Below, one piece after another: positions 10,351 through 21,672 of a DNA stretch of 64,000 nt (positions within the stretch are counted from its first letter, which is position 1; each line of letters opens with the position of its first letter). The DNA comes from Halicephalobus mephisto. Taxonomy: Eukaryota; Nematoda; Chromadorea; Rhabditida; Panagrolaimidae. Below the pieces are notes generated by a model. The model saw nothing but the letters and a program-made list of their open reading frames with translations. It was not told the origin of the DNA and ran no database searches. The stretch is taken from positions 310,001 through 374,000 of the forward strand of contig SWDT01000011.1 of NCBI GenBank assembly GCA_009193035.1. Reading direction: 5' to 3'. The translations under genes and the position numbers were made by a program.

Positions 10351-11969
10351 TATTCCTCTTTTTACTTCCGACTCCGTTGACACTGTTACTTGGATGATTT
10401 TTTCGGTCCTTCTGACCTCGCTTCTTTCTTTGATGGATGTGTCTTAGCCGTTTGAAGTCAGATCGCTGCTGGGAAGACCTGGATCTGCAGTCTTCGGGCC
10501 GGGACTCGAGCCTGGCTCTCATGAGTTTCACGTCATGTGTACTACCCGCTGTACTACCCGAAGACTCCTATATTATATTGTGTTTTATTCTAAGTAAAAG
10601 ATATAACAAATATCAAATATCCCAAAACTTCATTTTTAATTTTTTTAAATATGTTTTTTAAAATAATTTAAAACATTAAATAATTAATAAAACTAATTTA
10701 AAAAGGAAAAATTTAACAACAACACAATTCGAAAAATAAATGCCTCAGGGGATCAATATTGCACAGTCGAAAATTTACTTTTATATAATTCTAAAAAAAT
10801 TCAAAAATTACATAATTTGAAATCTTGTCCAAATACCGTAATCAACCGAATTTAAAATATTTTCTAATTTTTATAAACATTAAACTTTAATTTTATTTAT
10901 AAATTTTTAAAACTTTTGATTTTTTTTAGAATTTTTAAAATTTAAATTTTTAATTTTTAATTTTTAAAATTTTAATTTTTTAATTTTTTTTATTTTCAGA
11001 CTATTTCTGATTTTTATGGTACCCAAAACCCACGAGAAACGAAACAATAAAATTCTGACAGGAAGGCAATGACGTCAATAGTGATTTCTAAATTATTACA
11101 GTATTCGATAAAAACAATAATTTTGAGGTCTATCAAAGGACATTCCAGAGACCTTCATTGAAGGCCGATAACGGCAAATATTTACCGCTCTGAGCACTTC
11201 CGGAATTTTCGAGGATGTCTATAAAAGTCCCCAAAAAACGAAAAAAATTAAAATCATAAAATTGATTAAATAATTTTAAATTTTTTTAAACAACTATCTT
11301 CCACAAAAAATTATAAAATTTAAAATTTTCTAAAATTATTTAAATTTTTTTTTTAATTTTTGGAATTTTTAAAAATTATCTGTAATCTGGAATTTTATGA
11401 AAATTTCTGGAATATTTTAGAATCATTTGAAATTTTTCTAATTTTTGCAAATTTTAAAATTTTTCACAATCAGAATTTTTCTAGAATCTCGAGAATCTTC
11501 TAGAATCCGATGGACAATTCTGAAATTCTCTAAAATCTTGCGAAAATTTCTGAGAACTTTTAGAATTTTTAAAAATTTAGAAAATTTCGAAATTTTTAAA
11601 AATTTTTGAAATTTCGAAATTTTTGAAAATTTTTGAAATTTTGAAATTTTTGAAATTTTTGAAATTTTGAAATTTTATAAATTTTTGAAAATTCACGTTA
11701 GAATCATTTTAGAAAAATTATTTTCTTAATTTTTATAATTTTTCATTCAAATATTTCATGGAATTTTAATCTTCTGAAGAATCTAAAAACAACTGTTTAA
11801 TTTGGTCACGGACCTTTGATATCATTTGACATTTAGCGATGAATGTTCTGAATAATTTCTGTTTTTCTCTGAAAAAATTCGACGAGGGCGTCAAATTTTG
11901 GTTTCGTCATTTAAGCTTCTTATTTCTGGAACAATCAGTCACCAAGAATGTTCTGATCTGATTCGAAGT
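10351..11969. other. Intergenic, mostly AT-rich, no gene supported
   Basis: 10360-10560 is less biased and includes a tandem GTACTACCCG pair near 10538-10560. 10560-11700 is homopolymer-like A/T with stretches repeating GAAATTTTTGAAAATTTT. A short complex patch at 11030-11225 contains TGACGTCA at 11070-11077 and AAGGCCGATAACGGCAAAT. I find no exon with splice sites. Confidence 0.45.
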
Positions 11970-11973
11970 CAAA

Positions 11974-11995
11974 TGACGTCAGAACCGTGACGTCA
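11974..11995. promoter_or_regulatory. Paired CRE-like sites TGACGTCA
   Basis: Two perfect TGACGTCA octamers (11974-11981 and 11988-11995) lie six bases apart in a short complex patch. This is the consensus for CREB/ATF-type bZIP dimers. Their target gene, if any, is not evident; the nearest starts are the MFS transporter and nlp-40, each about 3.3-3.5 kb away. Confidence 0.35.
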
Positions 11996-12039
11996 AGATC
12001 ACCGAGTATCTCTTTAAATTTTTATTTTTACAGTATCTG

Positions 12040-12655
12040 TTTTGAAAATAATTTCTACAGTACTTTTTATTAAAAATAATTTTTAGTTTTTTTTATTAAA
12101 AATAACTTTTATAGTATTTTTTAAATTAAAAATAACTTTTGTACTATTTTTTATTAAAAATAATTTTTACAGTATCTTTTGCGTGGGTAAATTTTTCCTC
12201 TATCATGTCTATTAAATTTAATCTTCTTTATGTTTTTAAGTACGATCCTCATCTACAATATTTCCTATTTAAATGATTAATTTTTCTACAGTATCTTTAA
12301 AATTCTAATTTTTTTACAATATCTTCGGAATTTTATTTTCTACAATATCTTTAAAATTCTTATTTTTTACAGTATCTTTAAAATTCTTATTTTTTACAGT
12401 ATCTTCGGAATTTTATTTTCTACAGTATCTTTAAAATTCTTATTTTCTACAGTATCTTTAAAATTCTTATTTTTTACAGTATCTTCGGAATTTTATTTTC
12501 TACAGTATCTTTAAAATTCTTATTTTCTACAGTATCTTTAAAATTCTTATTTTTTTACAATATCTTCGGAATTTTATTTTCTACAGTATCTTTAAAATTC
12601 TTATTTTCTACAGTATCTTCGGTATTTTATTTTCTACAGTATTTTTTTTAATATC
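12040..12655. repeat. Minisatellite with ACAGTATCTT core, about 29-bp period
   Basis: From about 12250 the unit TTTTCTACAGTATCTTTAAA / ATTCTTA alternates with TTTTTTACAGTATCTTCGGA / ATTTTA for about thirteen copies. A looser version with ATTAAAAATAATTTTTACAGTA precedes it from about 12040. The word CTACAGTA recurs all over the window. Confidence 0.88.
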
Positions 12656-13712
12656 TTTTTTAAAGTATTTTTTTAAAATAACTTTTATTTTTCTACTTTT
12701 TGAATCACTTTGTACATGACGTTTCCTTCGTTTAATACAGTAACTTGTGTTTCTCCATTGAACCCTGTTTTTCTGTTTTAAATTTAATTTTCGCACAGAA
12801 TCTAAAAAATCCAATTAGCATTGCAAATAATCGTATTAAGCATTCTCAAACGGAATTCAAGTTTCGTTCCAGAAGTCGGTAATTTTCTAAAAAAAGAATT
12901 ATTCAAGAAAAAAAACTTTAAATTTTTTAAAAGTAAGAAATTTTAGAAAAAAATTTTATTTTAAAAAAAATAAGAATTTTAATTTTTTTAAAAATAAAAA
13001 TAAAAATTTTTTAAGAATAAAGATTTTTAATTTTTTTTTAAATAAAAATTTTAATTTTGAATAATTTTAATTTTTTTTAAAGATAAAAATAAAAATTTTT
13101 TAAACATAAAGATTTTTTTGTTTTTTTAAAATAAAAATTTTTTAAGAATAAAGTTTTTTTTGTTTTTTAAGGATAAAATTTTATTTTTGTGAATTTTTTA
13201 AAGTTTAGTGTTTTAATGAAATAGAAAAATCGGCTTATTGTCGGCCAGTCTTATCTCTCGATTGTCAGGGGCTAGTCGAGTAATAAAGGCCTAAAATTCC
13301 TTGATAAGGCCCAGGAATCAGCCATTCTCGTTTTTCTTACGTCAGCCAGAGGTTGACAATGTTATTTTCCAAAATTTTATTACTTTTGTTAGATTTTTGA
13401 TTTTCGTGTTACGACTAAGCATCATTTTGATGAAATTTTTTTTTACAGTTTTCGGATAAAGTTACAGGATGTCGTGTAAACTTCTGAGATTTCTCGGAAT
13501 CTGCCGGATGCTTTTATGACTTTTCTAAAAGCCGTGTAAACAAAAATTTCTATAATTTTAATCAAAAAAATCTCAAAAGTTATTTTAGTATAATTTTAAT
13601 TAAAAAGTTTTTTAAATATTTTAGTATAATTTTAATTAAAAAGTTTTTTAAATATTTTAATATAATTTTAATTAAAAAGTTTTTAAATATTTTAGTATAA
13701 TTTTAATTATAA
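12656..13712. other. Intergenic AT-rich, no gene supported
   Basis: Mostly A/T runs. A less biased patch at 13215-13345 (TTGTCGGCCAGTCTTATCTC, AAGGCCCAGGAATCAGCC) and another at 13440-13545, where GTGTAAAC occurs twice, have no coding potential I can support. Near 13570-13720 four short units of AATTAAAAAGTTTTTTAAAT run into the next repeat block. Confidence 0.4.
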
Positions 13713-14280
13713 TGTAGGAATTTTCCTTCGAGATCGTGTAACCTGTGTTACATAATAGTTACTTAATTCATTGATATAATAGATATTAAACATAATAATT
13801 AGATGTTAATTAACTAGTTAGCATCTGGTTTGTCATATACAATAAATCCACTTTTTGTAACGTAGGAATTTTCCTTCGAGATCGTGGGTTTTGGTTTGAT
13901 TACTTAATAGGCAATTAATACTTCGATGTAACAAATATTAAACTTAATAATTAGATGTTAATTAACTAATCGACATCTGATTTGTCATATACAATAAGTC
14001 CACTTTTTGTAACGTAGGAATTTTCCTTCGAGATCGTGGGTTTTGGTTTGATTACTTAATAGTCAATTCATACTTCGATGTAACAAATATCAAACTTAAT
14101 AATTGAATATTAATTAACTAATCGACATCTGATTTGTTATATACAGTATACTCAATTCTAAGAAGTAGAAATTTTCCTTCGAGATCGTGTGACTTGGTTA
14201 GGATGCACAATAGTCCGTTAATTCATCGACATAAAAGTTACGTTACTACAGTGTACTCGGATCTTTCTAGAACTACTTAA
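13713..14280. repeat. Four ~150-bp tandem units
   Basis: The marker TAGGAATTTTCCTTCGAGAT, followed by CGTG, recurs near 13715, 13863, 14014 and, diverged, 14168. The rest of the unit (ACTTAATAGTCAATTCAT, TTAATTAACTAATCGACATC, CCACTTTTTGTAACG) is shared. No coding frame persists across units. Confidence 0.9.
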
Positions 14281-15074
14281 TCGAGAAATTCCGTAGTTAT
14301 CAGTTTCGACCAAAAAGCTCCAAAAATTTCTGTTGAAATAATTTTTCAGAATTTTGCTACAGCCATTTTTGATTTATAATTTCAGTAATTTTATACTTAA
14401 TTTTGATATTTTTAATATTTTTCAAAAATTAAATAATTTTTTTTGATTTTATTTCAAAATTAAGAAATTTTATTTTTGTCAGATTTCTGAATTTAAAATT
14501 CCACGAAATATTTTAAAACTTTTGTGGAAATCATGCAAAATTAAATTTTCAGTTTTTGGTCTTGAGTGGAAAATTTTGGTCGGAAAAATTTTAAAGTAAA
14601 AATATTAATTTTTAATTACAACTTAATTCTGAAATTTTCTGAAATAACTTAAACTAAGAATTTTTCAATTTTTGTCCTAACTGGAAAATTTTAAAAATTC
14701 ATTCCGAGATCGTTTTTTTAATTTCTATGATTTAGAATATTTTCAGTTTTCTAAAATAACAAACTAAAAATGTCTAATTTTTGGTCCTAACTGGAAAGTT
14801 TTAAAAATTCATCACGAGACCGTTTGTGACAAATTAGTTTTTTAAATAATTTAATAATTTTTGGATTACTCGTTGATTTTTATAATTTTGTTATTTTTTA
14901 TAAAAAATTGGATTTTGTGCAAATTTTATTTAGTTTTATAATGTCAGTGTATTCGATTAATTGCATCATACATGAAAGAAAATTTTTTCGGTGATTTTTC
15001 GTTTTTTGAAAATTTTCAACTTTGATTACTGTAGAATACTATGGGGAATTCTACAACGTTTATTATGCCTTCTG
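14281..15074. other. Upstream region of nlp-40, AT-rich with decayed repeats
   Basis: Two decayed units of AATTTTTGGTCCTAACTGGA occur near 14665 and 14780, related to the dispersed motif. No gene supported. Distal promoter elements of nlp-40 may lie here but none can be singled out. Confidence 0.4.
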
Positions 15075-15290
15075 TCGCACTGGCCGAGACCAGATAGTGA
15101 TTTCCACGATATCTTGCAAAATTACAAAACTCTTACAATTGATAACAATAATAAAAAAACAACTTGAAAACTTTCCCGCCCGCGCTTTTTTCTTTTCGTT
15201 GCGGGACTTCTCTTTCTCAATTTTTCCTCTTTTACGTGAGCGCGAAACACATTTATTTGGCCTTCCCTCTCGTCTCTCTCTTTTTCTCTC
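15075..15290 (+). repeat. Dispersed repeat pair, copy 2, in the nlp-40 promoter region
   Basis: Homologous in the same orientation to 10135-10350 (landmarks TTTTCGTTGCGGGACTTC, TTTTTCCTCTTTTACGTGAG, CGCGAAACAC, TTTGGCCTTCC). It ends about 180 bp before the nlp-40 start codon, so at least part of it probably acts as, or has been taken into, the promoter or outron. Confidence 0.75.
15140..15145 (+). promoter_or_regulatory. GATA-factor site TGATAA upstream of nlp-40
   Basis: TTGATAAC lies ~330 bp upstream of the nlp-40 start. In C. elegans nlp-40 is made in the intestine, and intestinal genes are driven by the GATA factor ELT-2 at TGATAA sites. A single six-base match in AT-rich DNA is weak evidence. 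Confidence 0.3.
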
Positions 15291-15400
15291 TCTTCTCTCT
15301 CTTTTTCTCTCTCTTCTTTTCTCTCTCTCTTTTTCTCTCTCTTCTTTTCTTTCTTCTCTTCTCTCTTCTTTTTCCTCTTTTTCTCTCTCCTCCCTCCTCT
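15268..15400 (+). repeat. CT-rich microsatellite (polypyrimidine tract) before nlp-40
   Basis: A run of TCTCTCTCTTTTTCTC type, almost pure pyrimidine for ~130 bases, lies 70-200 bp upstream of the start codon. The open frames through it on both strands are compositional artefacts. Confidence 0.9.
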
Positions 15401-15449
15401 TTTCTCTTATGCCTTTTTATCTTCGACTTTGTCGACAAATACTGTAGCA

Positions 15450-15471
15450 AAATGATTTCAGCAAGTCGAAC
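15450..15471 (+). promoter_or_regulatory. Probable spliced-leader acceptor of nlp-40
   Basis: AAATGATTTCAG ends at 15461, ten bases before the ATG at 15472. The earlier ATG inside the acceptor is out of frame with the signal peptide, so the start at 15472 is preferred. Confidence 0.55.
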
Positions 15472-17405
15472 ATGGCATTTCCTCCTCAAGCGAAAGTTGT
15501 CCTCGGAATCGTGATCGGATTCCTCTTGATTTCGGCGACTTATGGTAAATTTAAACTTTTTTATTTTTAAAAATTGAAAATTGTCAGTGACACTTTCAGG
15601 AGCTCCAGCATCTGAAGCCTCTCAGAATCCTCAAAATCAGGACCTTGCAGACCAAATTGCTGCTTTGCAGAAACAGTTAACTGAGATTCAGAATACCATC
15701 GGACAACAAGGTCGAGATGACGTCAAGTCCTTCCAGACGGCTCCTGTTCAACAACCATCTCAATTCGTCGCTAGCAGGCCCCTCAGGTCGATGGCCTGGC
15801 AGCCGATGAAGAGGATGGTCGCCTGGCAGCCTATGAAGAGAAGTGATCCCGTCGTCACCGGCGATTTCTCCAGGGAACAATGTAAGTTTTCCATAAATCC
15901 AAAAAAATCAACCCAAATTTACTATAAATTTAAAAAAAAATCAATGCAAATTTACTATAAATTCAAAAAAAATCATTGTAAGTTTTCCATAAATCCAAAA
16001 AAATCAACGCAAATTTACTATATGTTTTGAAAAATTAATGCAAATTTACTATAAATTTTAAAAAAATCAACGCAAATTTACTATAAATTAAAAAAAATCA
16101 ATGTAAATTTTTTATAAATTTTAAAAATGATTGAAATTTCGTCATTGATGAGTCGTTAATTTTGATTATTTTCAATTAAAATGATGACAAATATAGACAC
16201 GAGGTAATCTGGATGACTTACACAGGAATGTAGACGATATTTGAGTCATGAAAATTTAGAGTCAATGGTTTTTGATCAGTAAGGGGTCCTTCCCCCTAAT
16301 CCTCTAAATTTCTGATTTTTTAAATTTTCTCAATTTCACGAATCCTAATTTCTTTGAAGTTTTAGATTTCTAAATTTTTAATTTCCTAAATTCACTATTT
16401 TTACTATTTTTAGATTTCTAAATTTTTAATTTTTTTAGTTTCCTAAATTCACAATTTTCTTGATTTTCTAACTTTCTGATTTCCCTAGTCCCTTAACCCC
16501 AAGTTTCGCTATTTTTAGATTTTAAATTTTTTTAATTTCTTAAATTCACAAATTTTCTGATTTTCTAACTTTCTGATTTCTGGTTTTCCTAGTCCCTTAA
16601 TCTCCAAGTTTCACTATTTTTAGATTTTTTTAGATCTCTAACTTTTAAACTTTCTAGTTCCGCATTTTCCCAGTTTTTTGAGCTTCTAACTCCCTAGACT
16701 CCCTAACAGCTGAATTTCCAACTTCTTAACCTCTTAAGTCCATAATCCTCCAACTCCTAAATCTTCGACTTTCTGATTCCCTGTATTCCTTAATTCCTTA
16801 AAGCCCTGATCAAGACGGCGATAACACATTCGATTCAGGGAGATTCTTAACAATTTCAGCCAAATTTTATCGATTGTGTCTTTTTTGTCTTCTGTATCGT
16901 GTTTGTTGTAATTTTAAAAAAATTCAATTTCACAAATTTGAGATAAGTTCGAAATAAACTAAAAGATCAACCTTTTCGAACAACTCCCTAATTTTCTGTT
17001 TCCTTATGTTCCAATTTTGAAAAATAAAATACAGTAACAATCTTTAATTTTCACAGAAATTGAACAAAACACTTCAAAGGAAAAATACAACTTTTAATTT
17101 TGTAAAAATTACGAAATGTGACAAAAAATAAGATTTTTAAAAATTTTCTTAATTTTTAATGATTTTTAAAATTTTCTTATTTTTTAAATTTTTTAATTTT
17201 TTAATGATTTTTTAAAATTTTCTTATTTCTTAATGATTTTTTAAAATTTTCTTATTTTTAAAATTTTTTAATTTTTTAATTTTCAGTGATTCGAGCGATT
17301 GAAAGACAATTAAGCGATGTTCTTCATGCTGGAGAAACCTTGGGAATTTCGGCAGAGGACGTCCTGAATCATCTCAGACAGGAACAAGGCGGAATCATCT
17401 ACTGA
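15472..17405 (+). CDS. nlp-40: Neuropeptide precursor NLP-40 (two xxAWQPM peptides)
   Basis: A secreted 157-residue precursor. In C. elegans NLP-40 is released rhythmically from the intestine and acts on the receptor AEX-2 on GABA neurons to trigger expulsion in the defecation motor program. Exons are 15472-15544, 15600-15881 and 17287-17405 (GT/AG; phases 1 and 1). Residues 1-24 form a signal peptide. A Gln-rich helical spacer follows, then SMAWQPM (88-94) and MVAWQPM (97-103), each bounded by Lys-Arg, with an Arg before the first. The peptides end in Met with no Gly, so they are not amidated. A conserved-looking C-terminal helix (about 119-157) follows. Recognition rests on MVAWQPM, which I recall as the active NLP-40 product. 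Intron 2 is long (1405 bp) with pyrimidine-rich repeats and a satellite fragment. The start is fixed by the trans-splice site and signal peptide. Confidence 0.86.
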
Positions 17406-18430
17406 AAATACCGTAACTCACGAAGGGCACTGATCGATTCTTTGGTTTTCTCGAATTTATTTAATTTTTTCTAAAAAGCATAAAATTCGATTGTATATAA
17501 ATAGTGGAAGTCAGACTATCATAAAAATTAGAAGCAAATGCTGTTGAGAATTGGTCTCGACACGAATTTTCGAAATTTAAAAAATCTAAAAAATTGAAGA
17601 TGTTTATAAAAAATTAAATTATTTTTAAATTAAAAAAAAATTTATAAATATTTTCGAAATTATAAAATTTTAAAAATTAAAGATGTTTATAAAAAATTAT
17701 ATTATTTTAAAATTAAAAAAAAACATAAATATTTTCGAAATTTAAAAATTGAAGATGTTTATAAAAAATTCAATTATTTTTAAATTTAAAAAAATTTTTC
17801 TAAATATTTTCGAAATTTAAAAAATCTAAAAAATTGAAGATGTTTATAAAAAAATTATATTATTTTTAAATTAAAAAAAAACTTTTTTCTCGACACGAAT
17901 TTTCGGAATTATTTGAAATTTCAAAATTAAACACGTTTATTTCAAAATTACACTATTATAAAAATTAAACATAAATATTGTTATGATTTTGTTTGAATAA
18001 AAACTTCCAGAATTTTCCAGAAACTTTCGTTTTTAAATATTTAAAAAATTTAAAATGAATTTCGAAATTTTTCTTGAAAATCCTAGAACTTTTGATTTTT
18101 TTTCAAAAATTTAATTATTAAAAAAATTAAAAATAATTTTAAATTTTTAGAAAATTTCGAAATTAAATTATAAAAAATCGAAAATTATTTTTTTGCAAAA
18201 TTTTTTTAAAACAAATTTTTCGAATTTTCTACAAAATTTTGAATTTTTCGATGATTTCTGAAAAGTTTTGAAATTTTCGAAAATTTTTTAGAATCCTTGA
18301 TTTCAAAAATTCTAAAAATTTTTTTAATTTTAAAAAGCTCCAAAAATTTCCAGTGAATTCTGGAGTATTTTGCAATTATTATAAAAGTTTTAAAAATAAA
18401 CATTTTCGAAAAAATTGTTTCGATGAAAAT
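17406..18430. other. 3' side of nlp-40, AT-rich with short tandem units
   Basis: The nlp-40 3' UTR lies at the left. From about 17540 units of GAAGATGTTTATAAAAAATT recur four times near 17600, 17685, 17752 and 17837, with a CTCGACACGAATTTTCG motif at 17553 and 17883. No gene supported; the next gene is convergent. Confidence 0.5.
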
Positions 18431-18530
18431 TTTAGGATTTTGGGGATTTTTGAAATTTTGGGGTTTTTGGAATTTTGGGGTTTTTGGAATTTTGGGGTTT
18501 TTGGAATTTTGGGGTTTTTGGGATTTTCTA
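18431..18530. repeat. G-rich tandem repeat, ~18-19 bp, about five copies
   Basis: GGAATTTTGGGGTTTTT is repeated with small changes directly downstream of the minus-strand gene that ends at 18536. Regularly spaced GGGG runs on the + strand could in principle form a G-quadruplex, and the minus-strand transcript would be C-rich. Confidence 0.85.
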
Positions 18531-18535
18531 ATGGG

Positions 18536-20140
18536 TTAATATCTTTGAGAAACACGGGAGAGGTTGGTGGAAGTGGTCCTGAGGGAGGCTTGGCTGAGAC
18601 GACTGCCGGTCCTCGTGGTGGCGCGAGAAGCCAGTTTTTCCCTTCTTTTGATGGCGTTCTTGAGAGGAGCTTTTTTGACTTTGTGGTAGGCCCGTCCGAG
18701 ACAGTCATCACAGAGAAATTCAGAAATCCACATTATCAGTCCGATGAAGACCAGGATGCCCCCTATGGAGAGCAACGTGATCCCCAGAGGCGTTATGGTG
18801 GGCTCCTGGGTGAAGAAAAGAATGATACAGGCTCCAGAAGTGGCCATCACCAACCCGATCATCATCCCGACGAGGGTGATCACAGAAGTCGTCAATCGGC
18901 ACATCGGAGCTCCAAAGATGCCCAATCTGAAATTTGCCAAGTCATTTAAAAAATCAGAATCTTCAGAATTCAGTCAAAAGTTTTAAAAACTTTTTAGAAT
19001 CTTTTAGAATCTATTCCGAGCTTCTGAAACTGAAAAATTTTATGAAATTTTGCAGAAATTTTCGGAATTTTCAGAATCTAAACTTCTGGAGTCTTTAGAA
19101 TCCCGTAGTTTTTGAATTCTAAGATTTTATAAATTTTTAGGATTGTCTAGAATCCTCTAAAAAGTTTTTAGGATTGTTTAGAATCCTCTAAAAACTTCTA
19201 AACTTTCTAGAAAATCTTAGAAGTTTCTAAAACTTTCAAGAATTTTATAATATTTTTATTTTAATAAAATTCAATAAAAATTATAAAATTTTTTTGAAAT
19301 TCTGTAACTTTTTAGAAACCTATGAAAATTCAAAAAATTTTACAGAATCCCTCAGAAGTTTCTAAAACTTTCAAGAATTTTATAATATTTTTATTTTAAT
19401 AAAATTCAATAAAAATTATAAAATTTTTCTGAAATTCTGTAACTTTCTAGAAACCTATGAAAATTCAAAAAATTTTATACAATTTTCCAGAATCCCTCAG
19501 AAGTTTCTAAAACTTTTATAAATTTCATAATTTTTTTAGTTTAGTAAAATTTAATAAAAATTACAAAATTTTTCTGAAATTCTGTAACTTTCTAGAAACC
19601 TATGAAAATTCAAAAAATTTTACAGAATCCCTCAGAAGTTTCTAAAACTTCCATAAATTTTATAATTTTTTTAGTTTAGTAAAATTTAATAAAAATTACA
19701 AAATTTTTCTGAAATTTCATTAAAATTTGCAATTTTCTAAAAGTATAAAAGTTTCCAAAATATCATAAAATCCTCCAAAATCCTTAAATTTCTCAAAAAC
19801 CTTCGAAAATTTCACAAAATTCTCAACATTCCCAAGTCATGTAAAATTTTATAATATCCTAAAAATTAAAAAAAATTTTAATTTTTTAAAACTTGAAAAA
19901 AAAAGATTTTTTTTAATTTTTTAAAAATTAAACAATTTTTAATTTTATAATTTTGTTGAAAAATAACTTTAATTTTTATAAGAGTTACAGTAAGACCTAC
20001 TTTGGAACAAATTCGCGAATTTCGTGTTCGCCGAAAAAATCAATGGAACTTTCGTCGTCTTCAACGATGGATTCCGCAACATTGATCCCGTTTTCTGGAT
20101 CTTTTGGTTTCGGAATTCTGGCTGTTTCTATCGTGATCAT
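18536..20140 (-). CDS. Orphan protein with two transmembrane segments
   Basis: Exons on the minus strand are 20140-20001 and 18926-18536 (phase 2 join restores FVPKLGIFGAP), giving 176 residues. Residues 1-47 are hydrophilic and acidic (VEDDESSIDFFGEHEIREF). Helices are predicted at about 62-84 and 94-116 with a short loop containing QEPTITPLG, followed by CDDC and a basic Ser/Thr/Arg-rich tail of about 50 residues. GC-rich codon use and correct splice sites support a real gene. I do not recognise a family. The layout (short soluble ends, tight two-helix hairpin) fits a small membrane adaptor or TMEM-type protein but no function is claimed. The join across a 1074-bp intron is inferred. A shorter form starting at the internal Met55 after a trans-splice is possible. 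Confidence 0.7.
19205..19720. repeat. Four ~140-bp tandem units in the orphan gene's intron
   Basis: The blocks CAGAAGTTTCTAAAACTTTC and AACCTATGAAAATTCAAAAA recur about every 140 bases, with an AATAAAATTCAATAAAAATTA core. Confidence 0.85.
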
Positions 20141-20344
20141 TATTTTCGTCACGTAATCAGTCAATCCATATTTGACGGAAATAGAAAAAGAAAACTATTT
20201 TTGGACAGAAACGGAGGCGAGTGACCACCGGGCACCAAGTTGAGTGACCGCTGCCATGGAAACTGCATAATCGCGGTCCTGACGCTCACCTGTTCTCTTT
20301 GGATTACTTGCAAAAAGAAACAATAATATAATTACAAAAACTAG

Positions 20345-20850
20345 AATCATTTTTCACAAAAATTCAAAAAAAAACGGTCTCAACACGAAAATTCGAAACT
20401 TTCCAGTCAGGACCGAAAACAATGAAAATTTCAATTTTATAAGGTTCTAGAAAGTCTACAATTGTATTTTTATAAAAATTAAACACTTTTCACAAAAATC
20501 CGAAAAAAACTGTCTCAACACGAAAATTCGAAACTTTCCAGTCAGGACCGAAAATTTAATTTTTATAAAAATATGATTTTAGAAATCATTGCAAACTTCT
20601 GAAGCATTCTAAAATCACATATATTAAATTTTTACAACATTTTTCACAAAAGTCCAAAAAAAACTGTCTCAACACGAAATTTCAAAACTTTCCAGTCAGG
20701 ACCAAAAACAATGAAAATTCCGATTTTATAAGGTTCCAGAAAGTCTAGAATTGTATTTTTATAAAAATTAAACATTTTTCACAAAAATCCAAAAAAAAAC
20801 TGTCTCAACACGAAAATTCGAAACTTTCCAGTCAGGACCGAAAATTGTGA
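20345..20850. repeat. Four ~140-bp units carrying the dispersed motif in both orientations
   Basis: CTGTCTCAACACGAAAATTC is followed by GAAACTTTCCAGTCAGGACC at about 20377, 20510, 20666 and 20800. The unit therefore holds GTCTCAACACGAAAA and GTCAGGACCGAAAA, two versions of the motif described in the findings, within 45 bases. Confidence 0.9.
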
Positions 20851-21672
20851 ACTTGAATCCATATAGTGCAGCAAAATTCCGAAAGCATTCATCAAATTCC
20901 AGAATCTTATCTGATGTTTTTTATTTTCATCCAAATATCCAAAAAATAAACTTGTTACAAACAATGTTGAATAGCACTTTAGCATTTTATCGAATGAGTC
21001 TTCAAAGCACATGACAATGTACGATTAGATTTCAATTTCAAGAATCGAACCTGTGTCTGATGTCCGGTTGTCGTCCCATGTCCACACAACCTCAGGACGT
21101 TCGTTAGTGTTGTTTTTCCACGACTTTCTGTGTCTCAGCCTATCTAAGATTATCCTAGTCTCCTCTTCTCTGTATATCCTCAAGGTCTACTGTACTTGAT
21201 CAATGCTGCATATTATCAAAGTTGGAACTCAGAGTTCAAGGTCGAAATTCTGATTTTTCGTGTTAAAATGCAACTTATAAGTCATATTTGAATTAGAGGA
21301 GTCTAGTTAATTTCCAACTGCTAATTTGGATAGATTTTTAAAATAAAAAATATGATTCTTAACCTGAAAAGTCTGAATTTCGATCTCGACCTTTAAGTTC
21401 TAATTTTTACAACACAAACCAGAGTTGTCGAGGTTTTGAAAACTTCAATTTCGGATGGAAGTATTTCGAATTTTTCAATTTCTAATGATAGTTGTTCGAG
21501 TTTTTCAATTTCTAATAAAAGTTGTTCGAGTTTTTCGATTTATAATGAAATTTGTTCGAGTTTTTCGATTTCTGAACTTGGATTAATTCGAAATCGATCT
21601 GGAAGTTCGAAAATCGACAGTTCTGTACTTGACAGTTTTTATATAAAGTTGTCAATTCGTCAAAAACCCAGT
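20851..21672. other. Intergenic, no gene supported
   Basis: Less AT-biased than most spacers. 21030-21190 includes a near-exact tRNA B-box word on the minus strand (GGTTCGATTC) without a foldable tRNA. 21430-21575 repeats TTTTTCAATTTCTAATRAAA / GTTGTTCGAG about four times at a ~45-bp period. Confidence 0.4.

Noticed and set aside
9960..10531. Two Lys/Arg-rich minus-strand ORFs that look like a ribosomal or nucleolar protein
   Set aside because: The region is purine-rich on that strand and homologous to the non-coding repeat upstream of nlp-40. The frames are not joined by a plausible intron.
15022..15514. Long + and - ORFs rich in Phe/Leu/Ser or Arg/Lys/Glu before nlp-40
   Set aside because: They run through the CT microsatellite; composition alone keeps the frames open.
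18353..18949. 198-codon + strand ORF
   Set aside because: It is the antisense shadow of the orphan membrane protein's exon 2, which has proper splice sites and a matching 5' exon.
21042..21051. Exact tRNA B-box word on the minus strand
   Set aside because: The flanks cannot form a T stem or acceptor stem, and no terminator or A box is in place.
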